From: Pseudomonas haemolytica
GTDB lineage: Bacteria; Pseudomonadota; Gammaproteobacteria; Pseudomonadales; Pseudomonadaceae
Length of the DNA: 64,000 nucleotides
Direction of reading: 5' to 3'
Assembly (NCBI RefSeq): GCF_009659625.1
Contig: NZ_VOIW01000001.1
Coordinates: forward strand, 992,001-1,056,000
Each line of letters begins with the position of its first letter. Position 1 is the stretch's first letter. The notes beneath the pieces were generated by a model that saw nothing but the letters and a program-made list of their open reading frames with translations, ran no database searches and was not told the DNA's origin. Below, piece by piece: positions 22,604 through 31,977 of the stretch. The translations under genes and the position numbers were made by a program.

Positions 22604-25009
22604 TTAGAAGCTGTAGCGGGCAGTCAGCTTGAAATTGCGTGGGTCGCCGTAGATGTCGTAAGGCTCATAGCCGCCATTGGCGACGCTGGAGTAGTACTTA
22701 CGGTCGAACAGGTTGTTTACGTTGAACTGCAGATCCAGATGCTCGTTGGCCTTGTAGCCCGCCACCAGGCCGGCGACTGTGTACGAGCCCTGCCGGTTTT
22801 TCCATGCACTGGTACCGCTGCCACCCGAGGTGCGGATCTGGCTCTGCTGGTAGAGATCACCGCCAATGCGCCAGCGGTTCAGGTCGCCGGACAGGTTGTA
22901 GATCGTGGACACCTTGAACATCTGACGCGGCAGTCGGCGGTTGAAGTCCTGGCCTTCCAGGGAGGTGTCGGCATCGGTGACATATTTGGTCTGGGTGTAG
23001 GTGTACCCGCCGGCCAGTTGCCAGTTTTCGGTCAGGGCGCCCTGGACTTCCAGGTCAATGCCTCGACTGCGCACCAGGCCGGAAGCCTGGTAGCACGAAC
23101 TGACAGGGGTGGTACCGCAGCCTTTGACATCAAGCAGTTCCTGGGCGCGGTTGTTCTGATCGATCTGGAAGATTGCGGCACTGGCGTTCAGCGCACCACC
23201 AAAGTATTCGCCCTTGATGCCCACCTCGTAGTTCTCACCCTCGATAGGCTTGATCACTTGTCCGCCGAGGCCTTTTTCGGTCTGCGGCTTGAAGATATCG
23301 GTGTAGCTCACATAGACCGAGTGATTGGCATCCAGGTCATAGACCAGGCCGGCATAACGGGTCAGGTTGCGCGTGACCTTGTAGTTGCTTTCGGGGGTTT
23401 CCCGGCTTTCGAATTCGTACCAGTCCAGGCGGCCGCCGAGAATCAGCGACAACGGCTCGGTCAGGCGCAGGCGGGTGCTGGTATAGAAGCTGTCCTGAGT
23501 CGTGGTCTCGGGACGCAGGGTGCGCCCCTTGGTGATCTCCGGCTTGGTATGACCCCGTGGATCCCACCCGAAGAGATCGACGTTACTGTCGATGAAACGC
23601 TCCCAAAGCTTGCCGGTGCGGTAGTCCAGCTGACGCTTGCTGGCGCCCACGGTGAAGTCATGTTCCATACCCAGTAGCTGGAAGGGGCCGCTGAGCGCCA
23701 GGTCGTAACCTTTTTCCTTCTGCTCCATGGCTTGCGTCCACAGGTAGTGGCGGTTGTACCCCCAGATGGAAGAGGCCAGCACGTCTGTGTTGGTCGTCGC
23801 CTGCATGGCGGCCATGCGCAGCTTCCAGTCATTGGCGAAGCCATGCTCCAGGGTCGCGAAATAACCGGTGGTGCGGTTGTCCATGTATTCATAGTCATGG
23901 CCCAGGAAGGTGTCGCGGGGCAAGCCTAGATGGCCGCCGCCGCGGGCCATAGGCAGCCCACCCCAGACGTAGTTGGTGTAGTCCTTCTGCCGGTAGGCAC
24001 CCAGCGTCAGGGTGGTGGTATCGGTCAGGTCGGCGTCGACTACGCCGTAGTACAGGTCGGCATCACTCTCGACCGACTCGCGAAAGCTTTTCGAGTCCTG
24101 CTTTGAGAGCACGGTCCGGGCGCGTAAGGTGCCGCTGTCATTGAGCGGGCCGCCGACGTCCAGGGTGCTGCTGTAATTGTCCCAGCTACCGGCACTGCCG
24201 GTGAGCGTGGCCTGGAACTTATGGGTCGGGCGCTTGCGTATCAAGTTGATGGCGCCAGCGGGGCTGCCGGCGCCCTGAGCCAGGCCGGTGGCACCGCGAA
24301 CGATCTCGACGCGGTCATACATCGCCAGGTTGGCTTCGCTGCTGGGTATGTAGGTGAGGAAACTGGTGGGGAAACCGTCGTACAAGATGGTATCGACGTC
24401 GAAACCACGCGCGCTGAACGTGGGCCGCCCGGCGCCGCCGGAGGTATTCAGAAATACACCCGGCGCACTCTTGGCGACATCGCTGAGGGTGGTCATGGCC
24501 TTGTCGTCCATGCGCTTGCGCGTGACCACGCTGACCGACTGCGGCGTTTCACGCAAGGTGAGTGGCAGCTTGGTGGCAGTTTGCATGGCCCCCGTCGTGT
24601 AGGAACCGCTGTTCTCGGTCGTCTCGCCCAACTGCTGAGCGGTGATTGCGGTCTCACCCAGCTGCAAGGCGCCGCCTGATTCAACAGCCTTCTCCAGCGT
24701 CACGCTACCCTCAGCGGTAGGCCGCCAGGTCAAGCCGCTGCCGCTCAACACTTCAGCCAGTGCGGCCTCCGGTTCTTTGGAGCCGACTACGCCAGGGCTG
24801 TTCTTGCCCGATACCAACGAGCCATCCACTATCACCCGCAAACCGCTCTGAGCGGCCAGGCGATTCAGCGCGCTTGCCAAGGGCTGTGGTGTGATATTGA
24901 ACTGATGAGGATCGGCAGCCGCCAGGTCGGACATCAGCACACACAGCATGGTAAGCGGCGCTACGGGCAAAAATTTTATGCGCGAAGCTCTATACAGCGG
25001 ACGGTACAT
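22604..25009 (-). CDS. TonB-dependent ferrisiderophore receptor with STN signalling domain (FpvA/FoxA type)
   Basis: 801 aa. An N-terminal signal region ends near SDLAAA. It is followed by an STN domain, residues about 38-110 (FNITPQPLASALNRLAAQSGLRVIVDGSLV, GVVGSKEPEAALAEVLSGSGLTW). The plug domain runs from about 160 (LRETPQSVSVVTRKRMDD, EIVRGATGLAQGAGSPAGAINLIRKRP). A 22-strand barrel follows, ending NLFDRKYYSSV and a terminal aromatic (ARYSF). It imports ferric siderophores and could signal through a FecR-type anti-sigma factor, yet no sigma/anti-sigma pair lies beside it. AGGGGGAGG precedes the ATG. A weak half Fur-like GATAAT lies about 25 bp upstream. Confidence 0.9.
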   Translation of the reverse strand: MYRPLYRASRIKFLPVAPLTMLCVLMSDLAAADPHQFNITPQPLASALNRLAAQSGLRVIVDGSLVSGKNSPGVVGSKEPEAALAEVLSGSGLTWRPTAEGSVTLEKAVESGGALQLGETAITAQQLGETTENSGSYTTGAMQTATKLPLTLRETPQSVSVVTRKRMDDKAMTTLSDVAKSAPGVFLNTSGGAGRPTFSARGFDVDTILYDGFPTSFLTYIPSSEANLAMYDRVEIVRGATGLAQGAGSPAGAINLIRKRPTHKFQATLTGSAGSWDNYSSTLDVGGPLNDSGTLRARTVLSKQDSKSFRESVESDADLYYGVVDADLTDTTTLTLGAYRQKDYTNYVWGGLPMARGGGHLGLPRDTFLGHDYEYMDNRTTGYFATLEHGFANDWKLRMAAMQATTNTDVLASSIWGYNRHYLWTQAMEQKEKGYDLALSGPFQLLGMEHDFTVGASKRQLDYRTGKLWERFIDSNVDLFGWDPRGHTKPEITKGRTLRPETTTQDSFYTSTRLRLTEPLSLILGGRLDWYEFESRETPESNYKVTRNLTRYAGLVYDLDANHSVYVSYTDIFKPQTEKGLGGQVIKPIEGENYEVGIKGEYFGGALNASAAIFQIDQNNRAQELLDVKGCGTTPVSSCYQASGLVRSRGIDLEVQGALTENWQLAGGYTYTQTKYVTDADTSLEGQDFNRRLPRQMFKVSTIYNLSGDLNRWRIGGDLYQQSQIRTSGGSGTSAWKNRQGSYTVAGLVAGYKANEHLDLQFNVNNLFDRKYYSSVANGGYEPYDIYGDPRNFKLTARYSF

Positions 25010-25345
25010 CGGCGCCTCCCCCTAAATACGAAGAATTATCGTTCTAGGTAGTGAGACGGACCAGGCACCAACAACCGTAAAAAATAATTGTAATATTTTG
25101 GGCGGCCGCTAGAGACGGCTGTTCGTGCAGTGCTCGAGGTTCATAAGGACGGCGCGCAGCTAGCAGCACACCGCTAGAAACCTGCCTCCCCAACACATCC
25201 ACCGCCAGCGGCTTGGTCAACGCTCCCACACAGGGCGATGGCCGATGTCACTGACGCTGTACCGGCGTACTCGGAGTCGGAAAAGCTCATGTGGCTAATG
25301 CGAGCTTCTGGGCTGGCAAACGCGAATGAACGCTGCCTTGCAGCC
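25010..25345. other. Intergenic region upstream of the receptor gene
   Basis: This holds the receptor promoter region (AT-rich 25024-25100, with a half Fur-like GATAAT on the minus strand near 25035). It then runs into sequence that, in frame with the transposase scrap at 25346, encodes nothing recognisable. Confidence 0.4.
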
Positions 25346-25417
25346 CCCCGTATTACCCGAAAATTCAAAGCCCAAGCGGTCAATCAACTGATCGAAAATG
25401 AGCTGCGAGTGTCCAAA
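25346..25417 (+). pseudogene. Remnant of an IS3-family transposase OrfA
   Basis: Reads PRITRKFKAQAVNQLIENELRVSK in an open frame. It resembles the N-terminal helix-turn-helix of IS3-group OrfA proteins (RKFK-EAV-LV-E-G-SV-EVA). The resemblance stops after about 24 residues, and no terminal repeats or OrfB are nearby. The fragment is too short for certainty. Confidence 0.35.
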
Positions 25418-25491
25418 GGTGCATCCAGGCACCGAGTGCTGGAATTTCGCTGTTTGCACGACACGATAGAAAAACCTGGGGGCTACCCGCT

Positions 25492-27135
25492 ATGCTCGAA
25501 TCGACTTGGACCGCACTCAAGCACCATCAACGAGTGCGTGAAATTGTTACTGTCCTCGCCAGTTTCGGGGCTCAGGATGTGCTATTCCGTCTGGGCCTGG
25601 GACGGCTGGTGGGGGGGGCTGAGCCCGTCGCCAGCCAACCAACTGACGAGGGCACCCCACAGCGCGTGAGGCGAGCATTGGAGGCGTTGGGGCCAACGTT
25701 TGTCAAGCTTGGGCAGATCCTTGCAAGTCGCGGCGACATCTTGCCGGCATTGTGGATCGAAGAACTCGAAAACCTGCACAGCGGCGCGGCAACGTTGACT
25801 TGGGAGCAGTTGCAAGGCCAGGTTCTTGAAGACCTTGGTGCTGAGCTTGATCAGGTGTTCGCCGAGTTCAATACCACTCCTCTTGCGGCAGCGTCGATTG
25901 CCCAGGTCTATCGCGCGCGCCTGCTCAGTGGTGAGGACGTGGTGGTCAAAATTCAGCGCCCTGGGTTGCGACGTAAAATGACTGCCGACCTGCAACTGCT
26001 GGAAAGCGTCGCCCTACTGATTGAAGACAACGGCGCTTTGGCGCAGTACCAACCGCGCAAGATGGTCCGACAACTGGCTCGAGCGATGTTGGAAGAGCTG
26101 GATTTCACTCAGGAAGGCCTTAACTGTGACGCCGTAGCGGCTAATTTTTCGCAGCAGCCGCACATTGTCATCCCGCGTATTTATTGGGCCCATAGCAGCG
26201 AGCGGCTGCTTGTACAGGAATACCTTCCCAGCTATACCCCACTGGAGCGCCAAGCTCTGATCGAGCAAGGCTTGGACCCGAGCCTGCTGGCCAGCCGTGG
26301 CGCAAGTGCATTTATAAAAATGCTCTTGGAGGACGGTGTGTTCCATGGTGATCCGCACCCAGGCAACCTCAAGGCCATGAGTGGTAACCGTGTCGGTTTT
26401 ATCGACTTTGGCATGGTTGGTCGTCTCGATGAGCGCCGACGCCTGGAGGTGATGAGCTTCATGCGCGCATTGACCGAGAACAATAGTGATGCGCTGGTGA
26501 CTGTGCTAATCGACTGGAGCGGCAATGGTGTGCAGAACGTACCCGCCATTGAACAGGCCGCTCGCGAATACATTGCGCGCCATGGTGGCAAGGCATTGAA
26601 CATGAGTGCGCTCATTGAAGACTTTCTTGATTTGATGCGCGAGCACCAATTGCTCTTACCGCCTGATTTGTTGGTGCTGTTCAAGGCACTGGTGACTGCC
26701 GATGGTGTGCTGACGCGTCTGGACCCGGAATTAGACCTTATCGCCACAGCCAAGCCGGCCATCGTCAAAATGCTCCGGGAGCAATTGAGTTGGAGGATGA
26801 CTAAGCGCCTGGGCCTCGATGGCCTTGAGTTGGGACGCGGCCTGTTGGGTGAGTTGCCGCAACTGGCGCGACTTCTAGTCAACCGGCTCAAGCACGGAGT
26901 CCTGGAAGTGCGCATGGATCTGCCTGGGCTAGAGCGTCTGGAGCGCTCATTGCGCCTGGCCTCCACAAGGCTGTCCTTAGCGTTGCTGATCAGCGCCTTG
27001 GTGATTACCTTCGGTCCGCAGATCGCTGCAGTGGGGCCGGTGTGGGCGGGCTTGCCGATGCTCAGTTGGCTGGCGGCGATTGCCACGGCGGGTGGTCTGG
27101 TGGCGTTTTTGTGGAGTTTGTTTAAAAGTTCTTAA
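25492..27135 (+). CDS. ABC1/UbiB (AarF) family atypical kinase, second UbiB-like paralogue
   Basis: 547 aa. The family hallmarks are present: the KxGQ motif FVKLGQILASR (about 71-80) with RGDILP, the Ala-rich loop PLAAASIAQVYRARLLSG, VVVKIQRPG with the ATP-site Lys, FHGDPHPGNL (catalytic loop, about 283-292) and IDFGMVGRL (metal-binding Asp). Two C-terminal hydrophobic helices (about 490-545) anchor it in the membrane. UbiB proteins support ubiquinone synthesis. No ubiE or ubiJ lies near, so this is not the housekeeping ubiB locus, and its own role is unknown. A hairpin ACTGATC-N5-GATCAGT follows the stop (27156-27174). Confidence 0.85.
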   Translation: MLESTWTALKHHQRVREIVTVLASFGAQDVLFRLGLGRLVGGAEPVASQPTDEGTPQRVRRALEALGPTFVKLGQILASRGDILPALWIEELENLHSGAATLTWEQLQGQVLEDLGAELDQVFAEFNTTPLAAASIAQVYRARLLSGEDVVVKIQRPGLRRKMTADLQLLESVALLIEDNGALAQYQPRKMVRQLARAMLEELDFTQEGLNCDAVAANFSQQPHIVIPRIYWAHSSERLLVQEYLPSYTPLERQALIEQGLDPSLLASRGASAFIKMLLEDGVFHGDPHPGNLKAMSGNRVGFIDFGMVGRLDERRRLEVMSFMRALTENNSDALVTVLIDWSGNGVQNVPAIEQAAREYIARHGGKALNMSALIEDFLDLMREHQLLLPPDLLVLFKALVTADGVLTRLDPELDLIATAKPAIVKMLREQLSWRMTKRLGLDGLELGRGLLGELPQLARLLVNRLKHGVLEVRMDLPGLERLERSLRLASTRLSLALLISALVITFGPQIAAVGPVWAGLPMLSWLAAIATAGGLVAFLWSLFKSS

Positions 27136-27327
27136 TTGGACTACGAAGCTCAGGGACTGATCCCGTTGATCAGTAACAGTCCTCTCCTTTCTTGGATGCA
27201 CGGAGTATTCGGTACTCAGGGCACAGGGCTTGCTGATGAAGGCCCTGGTCTTCCACACCTGCGTACAGCTGCCACCTCTCATGTGGAAGTGAGATTGGTA
27301 GTTCCTGAATAGTTAAGGAGCTTCGCC

Positions 27328-27602
27328 ATGTACAAGATCACACCTACGACACTGCGCCCGCCGAACGTCCAAGCAACAACCTATACCTCGTAAACCCAAC
27401 CATCGACCCCGACACCCTCCTGGCCAACGCCGCCGAAAATCTCGCATCCGCCAACGAAATGGCCGCTACCTTGGCTTTCGATCTCGACGACTCCCAACGC
27501 GCCATCGCCCTGGGCATTCAGCAGTTAATCGAGTTGAGCTCGCTGCTTGTTGACCGAGCCCAGGAACAAGTTGCGTCTGTAGCGGCCGCAGTCAAAGCCT
27601 GA
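27328..27602 (+). pseudogene. DUF6124-like small protein gene with a frameshift
   Basis: A good ribosome site (AAGGAG) precedes ATG 27328, which opens MYKITPT, the usual start of Pseudomonas DUF6124-type proteins. That frame stops at 27393. The rest of the family pattern is in another frame, up to the stop at 27600-27602: LYLVNPTIDPDTLLANAAE, then LASANEMAA and later LGIQQLIELSSLLVDRA. That frame has no start of its own near the front. A loss of one base (or gain of two) around 27350-27363, possibly with a small deletion, explains this. A sequencing error would also do so. Confidence 0.6.
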
Positions 27603-27746
27603 CAATCAGCCCCGCCGCCTTACCCCAAGGCGGCAACCTGAACTCATCCTGTCCCGCTGCAAAGTTTCATAATCCGCTGCACCTTTGAGGTCTACGATCC
27701 CAACAAGAGAGGCCTCTACGCCTCCAGCCCACAGGAAGCTGAAACC

Positions 27747-27965
27747 ATGGTCTCGAACCTCGTCAAAGTTGTGATGATCACCGGTACGTTGATGTTGAGT
27801 GCTTGTTCATCCTCACCAGCCGTGAGCAGTGACCCGTGCTTTTCAGGTGGATGCCAGGCATTCGGTGACCACAGCCCCAACAAAGCCACCAAGCTAAATT
27901 TCGGTGGCAACGGGCTGGGGAGTAGTTATGGGGACTATGGTTCGGGGTTGTTGCATGATGATTGA
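27747..27965 (+). CDS. Small lipoprotein of unknown function
   Basis: 72 aa. The N-terminus has a hydrophobic stretch and lipobox LSAC (Cys20), so it should be exported and lipidated. The mature part is short and rich in Gly, Ser and Asp (SSPAVSSDPCFSGGCQ, then GNGLGSSYGDYGSG). An AGGAAG lies upstream of the ATG. A REP element follows the stop. No family recognised. Confidence 0.65.
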   Translation: MVSNLVKVVMITGTLMLSACSSSPAVSSDPCFSGGCQAFGDHSPNKATKLNFGGNGLGSSYGDYGSGLLHDD

Positions 27966-27972
27966 TGAGGTG

Positions 27973-28035
27973 GTGGGTCAGTCTGTGGTGTGTTGACTGA
28001 CCCACTGCAATCGGGAGCAAGCCCCCTCCCACATT
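27973..28035. repeat. REP element with adjoining hairpin
   Basis: A perfect 10-bp stem GTGGGTCAGT/ACTGACCCAC (27973-27982 and 27996-28005) is followed by ATCGGGAGCAAGCCCCCTCC, the REP unit shared with seven other loci in the window. Only one REP unit is present, so this is an incomplete REPIN. Confidence 0.8.
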
Positions 28036-28065
28036 GGATTTATGATCGGCGCAAAACTTGTGGCG

Positions 28066-29253
28066 TTAGTGACCGCCTTTCATGCGCCGGGCGATCAGGT
28101 AAAGGCCCAAGCCCACCAGTGCCGTAGCGGCGCCGATGTAGCCGGTGCTGGTCCAGCCCAGGCCGGCAGTGATGGCCATCCCGCCAAACCACGGCCCCAG
28201 TGCATTCGCCAGGTTAAACGCCGCATGATTCGACGCCGCCGCCAAGCTCGGCGCCTCATGTGCAATGTCCATCAGGCGAATCTGCAACGGCGCCGCCAAC
28301 GCGACCATGGTGCCCACCAACCCCATGCTCAGCAGCACGCCCCACAGCGACGATGCGGCGAAGGGGAAGAACAACAACACGGCCATCGACCACACCAAGA
28401 TCAAGCCCACCGCCCGAAATTGCATGCGATCGAACAGCTTGCCGCCGGCGATATTGCCGATGATGCCGCCGACGCCAAATGCGGCCAGGCCGAACGGAAT
28501 CCACTGTGGCGAGACTCTGGTCACTTCGAGCATGGTCGGCGCGAGGTAGCTGAATACGCAGAACATCCCGGCAAAACCTATCGCGCCGATGGACAGCGCC
28601 ATCCACACCTGGGGTTTGGTGAAGGCGCGCAGTTCCTTGCGTGGGTCGCTGCGTTGTTCGTCGTGGCGGTGGGGTACGAACTGCCAGACCAGGGCGATGG
28701 TGATGAGGGCGATCACGCTGACCAGGGCGAACGCCGACCGCCAGCCCAGGTGTTGGCCGAGGAAAGTGGCGATGGGGTTGCCGAGCAGCATGGCCAGGGT
28801 CAGGCCCATCATTACGCGCGCTACGGCGCCGGCGCGTTTGTCGTTGGGCACCATGCTGGAGGCAACCACGGCGGCGATGCCGAAGTAGGCGCCGTGGGGC
28901 AGGCCGCTGATAAAGCGGAAGGCCACCAGCGAGCCGAAGGTCGGGGTGAAGGCGGTGGCGAAGTTGCCGAGGGCATACAGGCCCATCAGCAACAGCAGCA
29001 TGTGTTTGCGTAGCAGCTTGGCGCCGAGGATGGCCAGCAGCGGGGCACCGACCATCACGCCCAGTGCGTAGGCGCTGATGGCGTGGCCGACCTGGGGTTC
29101 GCTCAAACCCAGGTTCTGGGCGATGTCGGGCATCAGGCCCATGATGGCGAATTCGCCGGTGCCGATCGCGAAGGCGCCCACGGCCATGGCGGCTTCCATT
29201 TTGGCGGCGCTGCGCACGGGCAGTACGTGCCCGGGTGTTTGCTGGATAGTCAT
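28066..29253 (-). CDS. MFS transporter (AraJ/DHA1-like drug or metabolite exporter)
   Basis: 395 aa from ATG 29253; a GTG at 29280 in frame is possible but has no better ribosome site. It has twelve hydrophobic segments. The opening AVGAFAIGTGEFAIMGLMPDIAQNLGLSEPQVGHAISAYALGVMVGAPLLA (one run, read in parts) is typical of the AraJ/YdhP group. FRFISGLPHGAYFGIAAVVA and PLQIRLMDIAHEAPSLAAASNHAAFNLANALGPW (in parts) follow. Substrate unknown. Confidence 0.85.
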   Translation of the reverse strand: MTIQQTPGHVLPVRSAAKMEAAMAVGAFAIGTGEFAIMGLMPDIAQNLGLSEPQVGHAISAYALGVMVGAPLLAILGAKLLRKHMLLLLMGLYALGNFATAFTPTFGSLVAFRFISGLPHGAYFGIAAVVASSMVPNDKRAGAVARVMMGLTLAMLLGNPIATFLGQHLGWRSAFALVSVIALITIALVWQFVPHRHDEQRSDPRKELRAFTKPQVWMALSIGAIGFAGMFCVFSYLAPTMLEVTRVSPQWIPFGLAAFGVGGIIGNIAGGKLFDRMQFRAVGLILVWSMAVLLFFPFAASSLWGVLLSMGLVGTMVALAAPLQIRLMDIAHEAPSLAAASNHAAFNLANALGPWFGGMAITAGLGWTSTGYIGAATALVGLGLYLIARRMKGGH

Positions 29254-29735
29254 GGGTAACTCTGTTGGGGTGGCGTGCACGAAGGACAGTCGCCGATGCT
29301 ACGCAAACGGCGACGAAGGTGTCTAGAACCGCCATTTGCGCGAGAGTTCCAGGCCTGTGACCGCAGGTCGCGCCTGCCAGGCTTGACACTGGGGCATTAA
29401 AACCCGCGATTTAGGGCTGTCAATTGGCCAAACGGCGCATAAACGCCGTTCAGCGTGATATTCTGCGCGCCGTCTTGGTCTAGTCTTTCCATGGTGCGTA
29501 CACCCGTATACGTCCCAGCGGTTGGCTGTCGCCCAGGTAGCTGAAGCCAATAATGATAAGAAGTCAGCGCAGAAGGGACATAACAGTGAGGTCGATCAAT
29601 CGGCCTTGTGTGCCCACCCTGCAGTCCTTATGTGAATGTGCAGACCCCGCGGTACGTTGCCTGACGTAGCGTGATCGAGGGTCGCTCATGACCAGGGGCG
29701 GTAGGGCGGATGGCGTTTTATCATAGGTGCTACTG
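29254..29735. other. Intergenic region between the MFS gene and mqo
   Basis: No convincing gene. A hairpin AACGGCG-N6-CGCCGTT lies at 29431-29450. The mqo promoter must lie here; I cannot place its -10 and -35 with confidence. Confidence 0.4.
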
Positions 29736-31382
29736 ATGTTTAAAAAAGTAAACACTGCCCTGCTGGGGCTGGCTTTGTCGATGGGGATCACGTCCGTTCA
29801 CGCGGAAGAGGCAAAGAAAGTCGATGTGCTGCTGATCGGCGGCGGCATCATGAGTGCGACCCTGGGTGTCTGGCTCAATGAGCTGGAACCGGACTGGTCC
29901 ATGGAGATGGTCGAGCGCCTCGATGGCGTGGCCGAAGAAAGCTCCAACGGCTGGAACAACGCCGGTACCGGTCACTCGGCCCTGGCCGAGCTGAACTACA
30001 CCCCGGAAGACAAGAACGGCAACGTTGAGATCCCCAAAGCGGTCGAGATCAACGAAGCATTCCAGATCTCCCGTCAGTTCTGGTCCTGGCAGGTCCAGCA
30101 GGGCGTGTTGAAGAACCCGCGTTCGTTCATCAACTCCACTCCGCACATGAGCTTTGTGTGGGGCGATGACAACATCAAGTTCCTGAAAAAACGCTACGAA
30201 GCCCTGCAAGCGAGCCCGCTGTTCGCCGGTATGCAGTACTCCGAAGACCCGGCGCAGATCGCCAAGTGGGTTCCGCTGATGATGGAAGGGCGTGACCCGA
30301 ACCAGAAAATCGCGGCCACCTGGAGCCCGATCGGTACCGACGTGAACTTCGGCGAGATCACTCGCCAGTTCGTCGCTCACCTGCAAACCACGCCGAAGTT
30401 CGACCTGAAACTGTCGAGCGAAGTACAGGACATCACCCGCAACGACGACGGTTCGTGGCGTGTGAGCTACAAAAACCTCAAGGACGGCACCAAGACTGAA
30501 ACCGACGCCAAGTTCGTGTTCATCGGCGCCGGCGGCGGTGCCCTGCACTTGCTGCAAAAGTCGGGCATTCCTGAAGCCAAGGAATACGCTGGCTTCCCGG
30601 TAGGGGGTTCGTTCCTGGTGACCGATAACCCAACCATCGCCGAACAACACCTGGCCAAGGCCTACGGCAAGGCTTCGGTGGGTTCGCCACCGATGTCGGT
30701 TCCGCACCTGGACACCCGCGTGCTGGATGGCAAGCGCGTGATCCTGTTTGGCCCATTCGCGACCTTCTCGACCAAGTTCCTGAAAGAAGGCTCGTACCTG
30801 GACCTGCTGACCAGCACCACCACCCACAACATCTGGCCAATGACCAAAGTCGGTATTCGTGAATACCCTCTGGTCGAGTACCTCGCCGGCCAACTGATGC
30901 TGTCGGATGACGACCGCTTCAAGGCGCTGCAAGAGTACTTCCCGAACGCCAAGCAATCCGACTGGCGCCTGTGGCAAGCCGGCCAGCGCGTGCAGATCAT
31001 CAAGCGTGATGAAGAGCAGGGCGGCGTGCTGAAACTCGGTACCGAAGTGGTCAGCTCCGCCGACAACAGCATCGCTGGCCTGTTGGGTGCATCGCCAGGC
31101 GCGTCCACCGCGGCTCCGATCATGCTGACCGTGCTGCAGAAAGTGTTCAAGGACAAGGTGGCAAGCCCGGCCTGGCAGGAAAAACTGCACCAGATCGTGC
31201 CAAGCTACGGCACCAAGCTGAACGACAGCCCTGAGGCTGTTGCCAAGGAATGGGCCTACACCGCCGGTATCCTGCAACTGACCCCACCGCCTGCGATTCC
31301 GCAGTTGACCGCTCCAAAGGCTACCGAGGCTGCCAAGCCTGCGGCTGAGCCGAGCAAGCCGGCGTCTGACCTGGCGCTGTAA
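29736..31382 (+). CDS. mqo: Malate:quinone oxidoreductase
   Basis: 548 aa from ATG 29736; GTG 29727 is in frame but has no advantage. Mqo oxidises malate to oxaloacetate and passes electrons to quinone, a membrane-linked TCA step. The FAD-binding motif is [19 protein letters not shown]. Other family blocks are [52 protein letters not shown] and [17 protein letters not shown]. The N-terminus before the FAD motif ([18 protein letters not shown], then SVHAEEAKK) looks like a Sec signal peptide. The C-terminus is a low-complexity Pro/Ala/Lys tail. A strong terminator follows. Confidence 0.93.
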   Translation: MFKKVNTALLGLALSMGITSVHAEEAKKVDVLLIGGGIMSATLGVWLNELEPDWSMEMVERLDGVAEESSNGWNNAGTGHSALAELNYTPEDKNGNVEIPKAVEINEAFQISRQFWSWQVQQGVLKNPRSFINSTPHMSFVWGDDNIKFLKKRYEALQASPLFAGMQYSEDPAQIAKWVPLMMEGRDPNQKIAATWSPIGTDVNFGEITRQFVAHLQTTPKFDLKLSSEVQDITRNDDGSWRVSYKNLKDGTKTETDAKFVFIGAGGGALHLLQKSGIPEAKEYAGFPVGGSFLVTDNPTIAEQHLAKAYGKASVGSPPMSVPHLDTRVLDGKRVILFGPFATFSTKFLKEGSYLDLLTSTTTHNIWPMTKVGIREYPLVEYLAGQLMLSDDDRFKALQEYFPNAKQSDWRLWQAGQRVQIIKRDEEQGGVLKLGTEVVSSADNSIAGLLGASPGASTAAPIMLTVLQKVFKDKVASPAWQEKLHQIVPSYGTKLNDSPEAVAKEWAYTAGILQLTPPPAIPQLTAPKATEAAKPAAEPSKPASDLAL

Positions 31383-31395
31383 GCAACACCTACGA

Positions 31396-31434
31396 AAAAG
31401 CCCGCTGAACCGGTGACGGTCAGCGGGCTTTTTT
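31396..31434 (+). terminator. Rho-independent terminator of mqo
   Basis: The arms AAAAAGCCCGCTGA (31396-31409) and TCAGCGGGCTTTTT (31421-31434) are perfect complements with an 11-nt loop. The second arm runs into a T tract 14 bp after the mqo stop. Confidence 0.9.
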
Positions 31435-31581
31435 GTGGCGACGAGAGCAGTTCAGCAAGCCGACAGACACCACCTGTTAAAAAGTACCCAGGGCCAAGCA
31501 GGAGCGCGGCTGAAACAAGGGGGCAATTTTACTCAGGTGTTGGGCGTTCTAGCCCGAGGGGGTTGTATGTTGCCAAGTAGC

Positions 31582-31977
31582 TCAACCAAGCCGCTTCATG
31601 CCCGCTGCCTTGACCGCGTTGAGGTCGAAGGTGGCGGTGTACTCGCAGCCGGCCGCATGGGCGCAACGCTCGATCAGGCAGTCGGCGAAGTCGGCCTTGT
31701 TCGCCACAAACTTACGCAGCGCCTGCCAGATGACCTCGGCATGTTCCACGGTCAGTTCGCGGGTGCGCAGTAGGGTTTCCAGCACCGTCACCACTTCACT
31801 CTTGGCCGACTGATAGCAGCTTTGTAGCACCCATACCAATTCAACGATTGAAACCAGGCTTACAAAGCCCGGCGAAGCAGTGGTCAGTGATTCGATCAGC
31901 TCGGACGCCTTGGCTGATTGAACGGGATCATCCTGGGTGACGTAGCGCACCAGCACATTGGTATCCAGGCCAATCAT
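31582..31977 (-). CDS. PIN-domain ribonuclease toxin (VapC type)
   Basis: 131 aa. The acidic PIN residues are visible: GLDTNVLVRYV at the start (Asp4), FVSLVSIVELVWVL (Glu about 45) and KADFADCLIERCAHAAGC (Asp about 97-100). VapC toxins cleave RNA, often initiator tRNA. The start overlaps the end of the AbrB-type antitoxin gene by 4 nt, a standard toxin-antitoxin layout. Confidence 0.88.
   Translation of the reverse strand: MIGLDTNVLVRYVTQDDPVQSAKASELIESLTTASPGFVSLVSIVELVWVLQSCYQSAKSEVVTVLETLLRTRELTVEHAEVIWQALRKFVANKADFADCLIERCAHAAGCEYTATFDLNAVKAAGMKRLG

Noticed and set aside
25024..25050. Possible Fur box before the siderophore receptor
   Set aside because: Only one half (GATAAT) fits the consensus; iron control is likely for such a gene but this site is not convincing.
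29730..31277. 515-codon open frame on the minus strand opposite mqo
   Set aside because: Lies entirely opposite a certain gene and shows no domain.
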